A stretch of 21,390 bases of DNA, taken from a virus. The DNA lies in IMG/VR virus record IMGVR_UViG_3300025628_000014, positions 1-21,390 of that record; one strand, given 5' to 3'. Both the position numbers and the translations under genes were made by a program. Below the pieces are notes generated by a model. The model did no database searches. It had not been told where the DNA came from and saw only the letters and a list, made by a program, of their open reading frames with translations. Below, in pieces: positions 7,958 through 13,756 of the stretch (position 1 is its first letter; each line of letters begins with the position of its first letter).

Positions 7958-8517
7958 ATAATGGCAGTTTAGTGTAAAATATAAAAAATAAAATAAAAGG
8001 GCTTCTTTCTCTGCTGGCTAGAGATGTTAGTTTAGGTCATTAACACTCACCCCCTTAAGTATGTGGGGTACGGGGGGGTATGTTACATATATAGGTATAT
8101 ACGTATAGTGTATAGTATACCGTACTATGTATATTATATTACTGTACTAATGTTTAATATGTATATGGTATGTCTTATATGGTATGTGTATATCATGTAG
8201 GGTATATAGTATATATGTCATGTACTGTATATAGTATTCTATTACTTATTATAAGTACGAATGTTACCGTAGGTATATATTAACGTATACACGTACAGCT
8301 ATTGCATCATGGCTAGTTATTACATACTAATTTGTATTAGCACCCTATATATACTCTTATAGGTATATTGTCACTTATACCATGTAGCTCTTTATAGTCT
8401 TATACCTATAGGCTATTAGTGTATATTATTTAATATTGTATTGATATTATTGGTGAATAGGGATAACACGTAGGTATATTGTATTGCAGTACAATTATAT
8501 CAGCTAACTATACACAA
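7958..8517. other. Gene-free TA-rich spacer between late module and accessory block
   Basis: No frame longer than a few dozen codons with a ribosome-binding site is present on either strand. Most of the stretch from 8080 to 8500 is built from alternating purine-pyrimidine words (GTATAT, TATACG, GTACTG), which would melt easily. Near 8050-8080 a C run (ACCCCC) and two G runs (GGGG and GGGGGGG) could pair. The position directly upstream of terS is where many phages keep a packaging site or terminal repeat, and the base composition would also suit a replication origin. The sequence alone does not decide between these. Confidence 0.6.
8092..8479 (+). repeat. Four dispersed TAGGTATAT direct repeats
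   Basis: TAGGTATAT occurs at 8092-8100, 8270-8278, 8360-8368 and 8471-8479. An inverted 8-nt version (TATACCTA) lies at 8401-8408. Spacing is irregular (178, 90 and 111 nt). In such a TA-rich stretch some recurrence is expected, but the GG within the word makes four copies notable. Confidence 0.4.
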
Positions 8518-8547
8518 AGACCCCCTGTAAACGTCTACAAAGGGCCT
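8518..8547 (-). terminator. Candidate intrinsic terminator of the leftward accessory block
   Basis: In the leftward transcript, AGGCCC pairs with GGGTCT and an inner TGTA pairs with TACA, with small internal bulges. The stem is followed by a short T-containing tail (TTTGTGT). It lies 29 nt after the last accessory gene. The stem is imperfect and the U-tract short, so it is weak. Confidence 0.4.
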
Positions 8548-8575
8548 AGAAGACACGATCATCTAATAATGGTAC

Positions 8576-8779
8576 TCAGGTATCAGATAGCACACTATCA
8601 TCTGCTGTAGGGCATTCTGTGAAGCTTGAGGCGTATGTACCAGTTAGCTCCATGATATGCCACGTATTAGAACAATCTAAATGATTAATTACCCAATGCC
8701 TTGCCTCGGTAATACTTTCAGACTTGAATGCTATTGGCTCAAATATATGGCTATTAGTTGCTATTGCAATATACTTCAT
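8576..8779 (-). CDS. Small hypothetical protein (67 aa)
   Basis: The last gene of the leftward accessory block. The ATG has a strong G-run ribosome-binding site (AAAGGGGGGACTTT). The product starts MKYIAIATNSHIFEPIAF, continues with ARHWVINHLDCSN, and ends in a Ser/Thr/Asp-rich tail. It looks like a compact alpha/beta fold of the kind seen in many tiny phage early proteins. No function recognised. Confidence 0.72.
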   Translation of the reverse strand: MKYIAIATNSHIFEPIAFKSESITEARHWVINHLDCSNTWHIMELTGTYASSFTECPTADDSVLSDT

Positions 8780-8839
8780 AAAGTCCCCCCTTTATAGTGT
8801 ACCTACAATTGATATCCATATAAATAATGATACCACACC

Positions 8840-8941
8840 CTATACCACACACTTTGCTGCATTACCTTTAAGCATATGATAAATCATAACACCAAAGTTG
8901 ACCGACATTAATGCTGTAAGCAACATAATATTTAAGCTCAT
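8840..8941 (-). CDS. Tiny predicted membrane peptide (33 aa)
   Basis: The ATG overlaps the stop of the upstream 59-aa gene in an ATGA arrangement, with the GGGGGT in that gene's last codons as a ribosome-binding site. The peptide is one hydrophobic span (NIMLLTALMSVNFGVMIYHM) followed by a short basic tail with Lys residues and a Cys. This is the pattern of a single-pass inner-membrane peptide. Short length limits confidence. Confidence 0.5.
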   Translation of the reverse strand: MSLNIMLLTALMSVNFGVMIYHMLKGNAAKCVV

Positions 8942-9117
8942 ACTACACCCCCATTATTATAATGGATTACACGGTCAACATAGGCCTTAAATGCTTTAAT
9001 GGTCTTATCTTTACTTGATTCCAATATTATTGCTTTATAGGTAAAGTTGACAGGCACTATTGCATAATACCCATTCTTAACCTTCTCAAGCTTGTATTTA
9101 TAACTCTTATATTTCAT
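8938..9117 (-). CDS. Small basic hypothetical protein (59 aa)
   Basis: The ATG at 9117 follows AAGGGGGTGTT, a clear ribosome-binding site. The product begins MKYKSYKYKLEKVKNGYYAI, is Lys- and Tyr-rich, and reads as a small beta sheet followed by one helix (DKTIKAFKAYVDRVI). It is stop-coupled to the 33-aa gene downstream and 9 nt from the 64-aa gene upstream. No family recognised. Confidence 0.65.
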   Translation of the reverse strand: MKYKSYKYKLEKVKNGYYAIVPVNFTYKAIILESSKDKTIKAFKAYVDRVIHYNNGGVV

Positions 9118-9126
9118 AACACCCCC

Positions 9127-9321
9127 TTATGATAACACTTCATAGTTAGGATTGCTCTCCAATTCACTTATAAATTCATCCTTTGTACAATCCAGACCAT
9201 ATTGATCAAAGGTACTGTCAAACTCTCCTCGTTCATTATAGTCTGCTACATATAGACCTATCTCATACTGTTGGAATAATAGTGTCCTTATTTCACCCGT
9301 TTTCATTATCTTTATTTTCAT
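9127..9321 (-). CDS. Small hypothetical protein (64 aa)
   Basis: The ATG overlaps the preceding stop (ATGA) behind a G-run Shine-Dalgarno (AAAGGGGGGTGTATT). The product opens with a beta-rich part (MKIKIMKTGEIRTL, then QYEIGLYVADY) and closes with an acidic helix (KDEFISELES). Small proteins starting with this kind of TGE hairpin are common in phages. No function recognised. Confidence 0.7.
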   Translation of the reverse strand: MKIKIMKTGEIRTLLFQQYEIGLYVADYNERGEFDSTFDQYGLDCTKDEFISELESNPNYEVLS

Positions 9322-9503
9322 AATACACCCCCCTTTGATAAGGTACAGAATCCATCAGCAACCAATGCCTTTGCTATACGGCCAATACTACCTTGCATCC
9401 TCCATGCGTCACCTGTATTAATTAGTTTTTGAAATAGTGCAATAATTGCTTCATTGTCCATATCACCTTGTTCGAATGCCATTATCATATCAATGATATC
9501 CAT
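9318..9503 (-). CDS. Small conserved phage protein (61 aa), AFEQG type
   Basis: The sequence contains MAFEQGDMDNEAIIALFQKL and then NTGDAWRMQGSIGRIAKAL. I recognise this pattern from a widespread small phage protein (FEQG...LFQ.LI.TG.AW.LQG.YGR.A..LI) of unknown function. The ATG at 9503 follows AAGGGGGGAATTA, and the stop is coupled to the next gene. It lies 11 nt downstream of the sigma-factor gene. The all-helical fold is unlikely to be an enzyme; a role in takeover or regulation is only a guess. Confidence 0.8.
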   Translation of the reverse strand: MDIIDMIMAFEQGDMDNEAIIALFQKLINTGDAWRMQGSIGRIAKALVADGFCTLSKGGVL

Positions 9504-9514
9504 TAATTCCCCCC

Positions 9515-10021
9515 TTACTTGGCTAGTTTGTTTTTAATGATATCGTGTAATAATGTAACTTTACCGCGTACAGTTTCATGGGATAGTTTATATTTCTTCC
9601 CAATATCCCTAAAGGATAAATCATTCATATATCTATCAAGGTACATTGCTGATTCGAGACTATTGTTTATAATACCTTTTATTTTATCAATAATATCATT
9701 GCATTCTAATTCCTTAGTAATATCATAAGTATCATGGTTATCATACACCATCGGTAAAGGAGTATTGCTCTTATTATTGCTCGGTACTCGTATCAATGAG
9801 CCTGTATTTTCAATAGCCCGTACAATAGTTTGTTTAATCCAATATGAGGCATAAGTTGTGAACTTGGTACCCATATCATCCCTATAGCGTGATTTTGCAA
9901 GTATTAATCCGATGTTACCTTCCTGCACTAAGTCGTCAAAGTCGAGGCCTCTGTGTTGATACCTCTTTGCTATTGACATCACTAGTCCTTTATTTTCAGT
10001 AATTAGTCTATTAGTTACCAT
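9515..10021 (-). CDS. Phage-encoded sigma-70 family RNA polymerase sigma factor
   Basis: The 168-aa product would bind host RNA polymerase core and redirect it to chosen promoters. Region 2 is intact: NKGLVMSIAKRYQHRG (residues 10-25), DFDDLVQEGNIGLI (27-40), and KFTTYASYWIKQTIVRAIEN (53-72) covering the -10 recognition and melting helices. LIRVPSN (77-83) resembles the region 3.0 start seen in primary sigma factors. The C-terminal LSFRDIGKKYKLSHETVRGK (135-154) is a region 4-type helix-turn-helix for the -35. Region 1 and most of region 3 are missing, so it is much shorter than RpoD. I start it at the ATG at 10021, which has a strong AAAGGGGA site and lies 1 nt after the previous stop, rather than at ATGs further upstream that lack such a site. 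Confidence 0.88.
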   Translation of the reverse strand: MVTNRLITENKGLVMSIAKRYQHRGLDFDDLVQEGNIGLILAKSRYRDDMGTKFTTYASYWIKQTIVRAIENTGSLIRVPSNNKSNTPLPMVYDNHDTYDITKELECNDIIDKIKGIINNSLESAMYLDRYMNDLSFRDIGKKYKLSHETVRGKVTLLHDIIKNKLAK

Positions 10022-10022
10022 A

Positions 10023-10235
10023 TTATATCCCCTTTCCATGATATACAGCATCCCTAAAACGCTGATAATCGAAACGAGGATTATCATTTATAAATATATC
10101 TGATATTTTATCAACTAATGACTCAAACCGAATACAAAGCGCCACATTTAATTCAAATGACACATCTTTATAGCTATCACCATTCCATTCAATACTTAGC
10201 ATTTTAGCAAACTTTACATAATCTTTTTTTCTCAT
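10023..10235 (-). CDS. Small conserved phage protein (70 aa), DNPRFD type
   Basis: The C-terminal half, NDNPRFDYQRFRDAVY, matches a widespread phage small-protein pattern (DNPRFD..RF..A) that I have seen annotated only as hypothetical. The N-terminus is helical and basic (MRKKDYVKFAKMLSIEW). The ATG follows AAAGGGAGTAATACT. It ends 1 nt before the sigma-factor ATG (TAA-T-ATG), so the two are probably translated together. Function unknown. Confidence 0.78.
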   Translation of the reverse strand: MRKKDYVKFAKMLSIEWNGDSYKDVSFELNVALCIRFESLVDKISDIFINDNPRFDYQRFRDAVYHGKGI

Positions 10236-10252
10236 AGTATTACTCCCTTTGG

Positions 10253-10612
10253 TTAATTTATCGTTATAGGTATAAATAGCCTTGCTTGGCTATATTGTGC
10301 ATTGTCTACATACCAACCGACATATCCCATACTTTGAATATATACATCCCTATCCCATAAATGTTCCCTTGGTAAAGTATTGAGATTATATAATTTAGTA
10401 CTATCTATTTCAATAATATGCTGAATACAGTTGCCGAATAGCCATTCCTCAAATCCTTTATTGTCAATGTACCAATTACTTTTAAGAAGGTATCCGGTCA
10501 ATAGCTTCCCAGTAGAATCAAATTCTTTGGACTCTCTACCCATACACCCCTTGCCCTGATACTTTGGGTCAACTACTTTTAATCGTTTTTCACTGTAATG
10601 ATATAGTTTCAT
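10253..10612 (-). CDS. Putative ADP-ribosyltransferase-like small protein
   Basis: The 119-aa product opens with MKLYHYSEKRLKVVDPKYQG, then KGCMGRESKEF. This resembles the first strands of ART-like domains found in phage polyvalent and MuF-type proteins (hyS...l..ldP...G.G..G.E). A middle IIEIDSTKLYNL and an end GYVGWYVDNAQYSQARLF fit the later strands, where Y.GY/W...n segments occur. No clear catalytic Glu can be assigned, so activity is uncertain. It lies in an early-type accessory block, where host-modifying enzymes are common. No good Shine-Dalgarno is visible beyond AAGGGTTACAACT. Confidence 0.5.
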   Translation of the reverse strand: MKLYHYSEKRLKVVDPKYQGKGCMGRESKEFDSTGKLLTGYLLKSNWYIDNKGFEEWLFGNCIQHIIEIDSTKLYNLNTLPREHLWDRDVYIQSMGYVGWYVDNAQYSQARLFIPITIN

Positions 10613-10623
10613 AGTTGTAACCC

Positions 10624-10905
10624 TTATATGAATTCAGTTTGTGATTGAATCACCTCAAAATAGATACATGACTCTTTCCAGTTGAATTGGTTATAATCCT
10701 TTATAAATTGCCTTATCTCATCGACTAATTGGGTAACAACTTCAAAGCGTATATTCTTATCAAATATCCTCTCCTTTCTTGTCAATGGGTCCTTAGTCCA
10801 TGCACCATCTACAGGGTATGAAGTATATCCTCCAAAATGTGACATTAGCCTATTAGTAAAATGCTTAGTTACTTTGTGACTCGGTACATAGAACATCACT
10901 TTCAT
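10624..10905 (-). CDS. Small conserved-looking phage protein (93 aa)
   Basis: The sequence contains LMSHFGGYTSYPVDGAWTK (about residues 20-38), followed by VVTQLVDEIRQFIKDY. The FGG.T.YP..GAW pattern is one I associate with a small phage protein family of unknown function. The C-terminus (CIYFEVIQSQTEFI) would be a beta strand. It is preceded by one copy of the AGTCAACCGAAAGGG leader repeat with a GGGAGG ribosome-binding site. No enzymatic motif. Confidence 0.72.
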   Translation of the reverse strand: MKVMFYVPSHKVTKHFTNRLMSHFGGYTSYPVDGAWTKDPLTRKERIFDKNIRFEVVTQLVDEIRQFIKDYNQFNWKESCIYFEVIQSQTEFI

Positions 10906-10931
10906 AATATAACCTCCCTTTCGGTTGACTG

Positions 10932-11093
10932 TTATTGATTGTTTTCTATATTCATTAGCTCACATTCTTCTTGTACTACTGGGTGCCACAGTTCGCTTAT
11001 CTCACTTCCCAATTCATAGTTATCCCTTGACCATTTTCTAAACTCGACTACCTCTTCTTGATTTAGTTGTCTAAACAACACTTGGATATCCAT
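10932..11093 (-). CDS. Small conserved phage protein (53 aa), WHPVV type
   Basis: An ATG at 11093, behind the repeat-borne AAAGGGGATTAT, opens 53 codons to a TAA. The product contains EEVVEFRKWSRDNY and then SELWHPVVQEECELMN. This matches a small phage family I recall (FR.WaRdNY..G..I...WHPVv..EC). Function is unknown; it is short, acidic and helical. The repeated leader, a good ribosome-binding site and the recognisable motif make it a real gene. Confidence 0.75.
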   Translation of the reverse strand: MDIQVLFRQLNQEEVVEFRKWSRDNYELGSEISELWHPVVQEECELMNIENNQ

Positions 11094-11115
11094 ATAATCC
11101 CCTTTCGGTTGACTA

Positions 11116-11292
11116 CTATTTACAGAAATTGCACTTAACTTGTGTCTTATCTAAGCAATGCCTAGCACAAAAGATACGCTTAGCCTCTTTACATGTCTTA
11201 CTTGCCATTGTAGAGCATTCGTAAGTCCAGTTTCCACGACCATTCTTAAGGAATATGTCTATTTTCTTGTGTGTCTTAAATGCCACTTTCAT
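11116..11292 (-). CDS. Small Cys-rich protein (58 aa), possible zinc binder
   Basis: An ATG at 11292, behind the repeat leader (GAAAGGGGGTTATT), opens 58 codons to a TAG. The C-terminal half has KTCKEAKRIFCARHCLDK and ends VKCNFCK, giving Cys residues in a Cx3C-like and a terminal CxxC arrangement that could hold zinc. The N-terminus is a basic beta hairpin (MKVAFKTHKKIDIFLKNGRG). Function unknown. A plus-strand frame overlapping this region is a shadow. Confidence 0.7.
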   Translation of the reverse strand: MKVAFKTHKKIDIFLKNGRGNWTYECSTMASKTCKEAKRIFCARHCLDKTQVKCNFCK

Positions 11293-11328
11293 AATAACCC
11301 CCTTTCGGTTGACTGCATTTATAATGTT

Positions 11329-11793
11329 TTACTTCCATTCCACCTTAAATATCTGTATTCTACCGCCATTATTAGTGCCGATACATTTAGTATGTTTATG
11401 CCTTGACATACCATTCGACGGGCGATGGAAGTATACTCGTAAACACTCTCCACAATTCGTGCATATAGCCTCATGGGTATGATAGCTCACATAACTACGT
11501 GCATAAGCATCAGGCCTTGCACCTAATGCTAGAGCCATTTCTTTCCACTGTATCCCATGCCCCGCATCAAATCCCACTAATGCGTGTGCAATCTCATGTC
11601 TCACGGTATTCAATACCACGGCTTTATCGTTTGCTAGAATCATTCGACGATTGAATTTTAATTTCTTGCAGAAAAAACTACATAATCCCAATGATTTTGT
11701 TAACTTTGCGGATATGGCCCATTTCCATCTAGTATGAGACAAGTAAGTATTGAATTCGTGAGCTATTAGTTGTTCAGCGTGTACTAATTCCAT
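11329..11793 (-). CDS. SprT-like zinc metalloprotease-family protein
   Basis: The zincin signature HEIAH lies at residues 66-70 (NTVRHEIAHALVG), with the third ligand probably His79 in the following AGHGIQW, as in SprT/Spartan proteins. A C-terminal zinc ribbon is indicated by CTNCG (Cys111, Cys114) and later RHKHTKC (Cys137). An upstream helical segment (VHAEQLIAHEFNTYL) and RMILANDK strand also suit SprT. Spartan-type proteins act on DNA-bound proteins, but phage SprT-like proteins have no settled role. I start it at the ATG at 11793 with GGGGAG 6 nt upstream, instead of a TTG four codons earlier that overlaps the ribosome site. Length 154 aa is normal. Confidence 0.85.
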   Translation of the reverse strand: MELVHAEQLIAHEFNTYLSHTRWKWAISAKLTKSLGLCSFFCKKLKFNRRMILANDKAVVLNTVRHEIAHALVGFDAGHGIQWKEMALALGARPDAYARSYVSYHTHEAICTNCGECLRVYFHRPSNGMSRHKHTKCIGTNNGGRIQIFKVEWK

Positions 11794-11806
11794 AATGCTC
11801 CCCAAG

Positions 11807-11989
11807 TTATAATATTTTATTCATCATATCCCTAGATACCAATACTATACCAGTATCGGGTGCGGTACGTTTAATCTGTTTTTTTAACCATCTATTTAAT
11901 GACTTCATACATATATGGATATGCAAGTAATCTTCCCCTTCCTGTATTTCATGCATATCAATAACTGCTATAGGCTCTAAATGTTTCAT
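11807..11989 (-). CDS. Small hypothetical protein (60 aa), first gene of leftward block
   Basis: The ATG at 11989 has an AAGGGGAC ribosome-binding site and is about 14 nt from the predicted start of the leftward promoter at 12,011. The product contains IAVIDMHEIQEGEDYLHIHI and then a basic helix (KSLNRWLKKQIKR). No family recognised. As the promoter-proximal gene it is probably made first after infection. Confidence 0.7.
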   Translation of the reverse strand: MKHLEPIAVIDMHEIQEGEDYLHIHICMKSLNRWLKKQIKRTAPDTGIVLVSRDMMNKIL

Positions 11990-12010
11990 ATTGTCCCCTT
12001 GTGTAAAATT

Positions 12011-12039
12011 AGATTACCATAGTCTAGTGGGCGTGTCAA
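12011..12039 (-). promoter_or_regulatory. Leftward promoter of the accessory/sigma block
   Basis: On the minus strand, TTGACA (12039-12034), a 17-nt spacer, TAATCT (12016-12011) and a TGG extension before the -10. Start is expected near 12,003, giving a short leader to the ATG at 11,989. The -10 keeps the critical T, A and final T. Confidence 0.6.
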
Positions 12040-12116
12040 GCAATAATTACTAGTCATCCATACTAATTTTATGATATAACCTAGAGGAACTTGGCATACA
12101 ATATACAATAGCAAGT

Positions 12117-12144
12117 AGCATACCAAGAATAAATAATATGTCAA
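12117..12144 (-). promoter_or_regulatory. Weaker second leftward promoter
   Basis: TTGACA (12144-12139), a 16-nt spacer, TATGCT (12122-12117) and a TGG extension, on the minus strand. Transcripts from here would carry a leader of about 120 nt, in which a 23-codon frame beginning MLLAIVYCM has no ribosome-binding site. Apart from promoters, the 300-bp divergent region holds nothing else I can support. Confidence 0.35.
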
Positions 12145-12221
12145 TAATAGATCGAAATGGCGTACAATATTTTTGGAATATTTCTACTAAATCCGAGAAA
12201 TACCGACTATGCCTTGGGTAT

Positions 12222-12251
12222 TTGACAGTATTATAAACAATATGGTATAAC
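12222..12251 (+). promoter_or_regulatory. Main rightward promoter of the replication operon
   Basis: TTGACA (12222-12227), an 18-nt spacer, TATAAC (12246-12251) and a TGG extension. Start is expected near 12,258, about 33 nt before the first rightward ATG. It shares TTTGACAGTATT and ATATG in register with the terS promoter. Confidence 0.8.
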
Positions 12252-12290
12252 TCTTAAGAGTGTTGATAGTTACTTAGGGGGGATTATAAT

Positions 12291-13601
12291 ATGATTACTA
12301 AGGTATGGAAGGATGAATTACAGCGTAGATGGTATTTACCTGATTCTGAGGCATATCCTTACATATCTGTATCCACCATTGTAGGTATTGCTAAAACATA
12401 TAGATATAAAGACTTTAAGAAAGATGAGAAATCAGCCCAAAGACTTAAAAAGGCAGGTCAGATAGGTACCGATATACATGCAGTGCTAGAGAAGTATAAT
12501 AGAGACATATTAGGACAACCGTTTAACATTAATCCCAAACTACAAGCAAGATACTCACATATATTAGAAAGATATATTGATAAAGTTGCATTAATATCAA
12601 TGAATGAAGGAGAAGTAAAGATATTAGAAGTAGAAAGACAATGTACTCACCCAATATACAAGTATGCAGGTAGATTCGATGTATTAATGCAAGTAGGGGA
12701 TGATATAGAACTATGGGACTATAAGACTGCTAGAAGAATACACGAAGAAGAAGGATGGGGCTTAGTAGCATATATGATGGCTTTAAGACATGAAGGTATT
12801 AATGTTAAAAGAGTACGTATTATACATATAGACAAGGTAAGTGGTAAGATAACAGATTTAAAGTATAAGAATAATAATTTTATGTTCTTACACTTCTTAG
12901 GCTTAATAGAAACATTCAAAGGTATGTACTTCAATGATCTATTAAAAGGACGAATACATGACATAGAAGAACTAGGAGTTAAGTATAAATGGCCACTAGA
13001 AGAATTGACAAATAACTACATACTATGGTATAACCAACACAAAGGAGATAACACTATGAAACTCGAAGAGGTAACAGGATTAGGCGATAAGCCAACATTT
13101 AAGAAAGACCCTAACAGAGTAGATTTCAGTGAACCAGTATCAGGAGTAATATTAGGCAATGTACCTAGTAGATGGGTACATAAAGTAGGTAAAGATAAAG
13201 TATTTACATGTGAAGGTAAAGATAAATGTGAAAGATGCGCATTAGGAATGAGAAAAGTAGTACAGTTTAAAGCTAATTTCCTTACCATTGATGGTACTGA
13301 TAAACCTATAATTAAGTTTATCGAATCAGAATCTTCAAGATTGTATTTTGCTCTTTCTGATGCCTTTGCATCTATCAAAGATAGTGGTGGTGATCTTAAA
13401 ACAGCAGTACTCCAAATTACGCGTACAGGTGAAAAGTTTGAAACCCAGTACAAAGTTGAGAACGTAGAACCTAAACATAAAGCATTTAAAGACATAGAAT
13501 CCACTATATCTGATATGGAACCATTTGAGTTAGCTTTTGCAAAGCCCGAAGGAGGCAATGCATTAGCAGTAGATAGGACTAACATAGTAGAGGGTAAATA
13601 A
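12291..13601 (+). CDS. PD-(D/E)XK nuclease fused to gp32-like ssDNA-binding domain
   Basis: The first rightward gene, 436 aa, with a GGGGGGATTATAAT ribosome-binding site. Residues 1-250 form a RecB/Cas4-like exonuclease: GTDIH (His63), Glu113 in ILEVERQ, GRFD (Asp130), DYK (Asp143, Lys145), then a helix with EGWGLVAYMMAL. Residues 256-436 look like a phage ssDNA-binding OB-fold protein. They carry a zinc-type motif His297-x9-Cys307-x5-Cys313-x2-Cys316, in the order of T4 gp32 (His-Cys-Cys-Cys). They then have KFIESESSRLYFAL and a C-terminal acidic part. The junction (YNQHKGDNT-M) is unstructured and carries its own promoter and ribosome-binding site. This looks like two ordinary phage genes joined by loss of a stop codon, giving a fusion plus a separately made second product. 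A full-length nuclease without the fusion is not otherwise encoded. Confidence 0.85.
   Translation: MITKVWKDELQRRWYLPDSEAYPYISVSTIVGIAKTYRYKDFKKDEKSAQRLKKAGQIGTDIHAVLEKYNRDILGQPFNINPKLQARYSHILERYIDKVALISMNEGEVKILEVERQCTHPIYKYAGRFDVLMQVGDDIELWDYKTARRIHEEEGWGLVAYMMALRHEGINVKRVRIIHIDKVSGKITDLKYKNNNFMFLHFLGLIETFKGMYFNDLLKGRIHDIEELGVKYKWPLEELTNNYILWYNQHKGDNTMKLEEVTGLGDKPTFKKDPNRVDFSEPVSGVILGNVPSRWVHKVGKDKVFTCEGKDKCERCALGMRKVVQFKANFLTIDGTDKPIIKFIESESSRLYFALSDAFASIKDSGGDLKTAVLQITRTGEKFETQYKVENVEPKHKAFKDIESTISDMEPFELAFAKPEGGNALAVDRTNIVEGK
13005..13034 (+). promoter_or_regulatory. Promoter inside the nuclease/ssDNA-binding fusion gene
   Basis: TTGACA (13005-13010), an 18-nt spacer, TATAAC (13029-13034) and a TGG extension. 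Start is expected near 13,041, followed at once by AAAGGAGAT (13041-13049) and an in-frame ATG at 13056. It has the same hexamers, spacer length and extension as the main rightward promoter. Confidence 0.75.
13056..13601 (+). CDS. Nested start: stand-alone gp32-like ssDNA-binding protein
   Basis: An in-frame ATG, codon 256 of the fusion, follows a near-perfect ribosome-binding site (AAAGGAGATAACACT, 8 nt from the GGAG) and a consensus promoter. The 181-aa product starts MKLEEVTGLGDKPTFKKD and has the motif His42-x9-Cys52-x5-Cys58-x2-Cys61. Its predicted role is coating single strands during replication and recombination, needed in large molar excess, which would explain the extra promoter. 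It shares its stop with the fusion. Assignment as ssDNA-binding rests on the gp32-like zinc order, the W.H...C..C layout of phage SSB-like proteins and the neighbours (polymerase, RecA). Phage RNA-binding OB proteins are an alternative. Confidence 0.7.
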   Translation: MKLEEVTGLGDKPTFKKDPNRVDFSEPVSGVILGNVPSRWVHKVGKDKVFTCEGKDKCERCALGMRKVVQFKANFLTIDGTDKPIIKFIESESSRLYFALSDAFASIKDSGGDLKTAVLQITRTGEKFETQYKVENVEPKHKAFKDIESTISDMEPFELAFAKPEGGNALAVDRTNIVEGK

Positions 13602-13756
13602 TGAAAAGTATATTTTTGGAGGGTATAGAACAAGCAATAGAAAAGGCCTATACTGCTCTTGAAACATTGAAACAGCTTGATAAAGAAGAAGAAGAGCTTA
13701 ATAAGGCTATGATAAGTACTCTAAACAATGTAGTGAAGGGATATATTTATGAGTAA
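13601..13756 (+). CDS. Small coiled-coil protein (51 aa)
   Basis: The ATG overlaps the fusion's TAA (TAATG) behind GAGGG. The product contains EGIEQAIEKAYTALETLKQL and an acidic run (DKEEEELNKAM), a single long amphipathic helix likely to form a coiled coil. It overlaps the next ATG by 8 nt. No family recognised. Close coupling on both sides supports expression. Confidence 0.65.
   Translation: MKSIFLEGIEQAIEKAYTALETLKQLDKEEEELNKAMISTLNNVVKGYIYE

Larger units (their letters stand above)
10914..11314 (-). repeat. Three copies of a ribosome-binding leader repeat
   Basis: AGTCAACCGAAAGGG occurs identically on the minus strand at 10930-10916, 11114-11100 and 11314-11300, each ending in the G-rich Shine-Dalgarno of the gene that follows (starts at 10905, 11093 and 11292). 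Copies two and three are exactly 200 bp apart. ACC-GAAA-GG(G) could form a small GNRA-capped hairpin at the ribosome site. A degenerate relative (TTAACCAAAGGGAG) precedes the 70-aa gene starting at 10235. Confidence 0.7.

Noticed and set aside
8092-8479. CRISPR-like array from TAGGTATAT repeats
   Set aside because: Repeats are only 9 nt, irregularly spaced and without uniform spacers.
9048-9072. TTGACA followed by TAATAC on the plus strand
   Set aside because: The spacer is only about 12 bp, and it is antisense inside the 59-aa gene.
9200-9240. TTGACAGTA on the minus strand at about 9217, with ATATGG downstream as in the promoter class
   Set aside because: There is no usable -10 hexamer at 16-19 bp, and it lies in the middle of a coding sequence (FDSTFDQYG).
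12250-12290. TTGATA-N16-TATAAT directly before the first rightward ATG
   Set aside because: Transcription would start inside the gene, past its ribosome site. The TATAAT is better read as the spacer between the G-run Shine-Dalgarno and the ATG.
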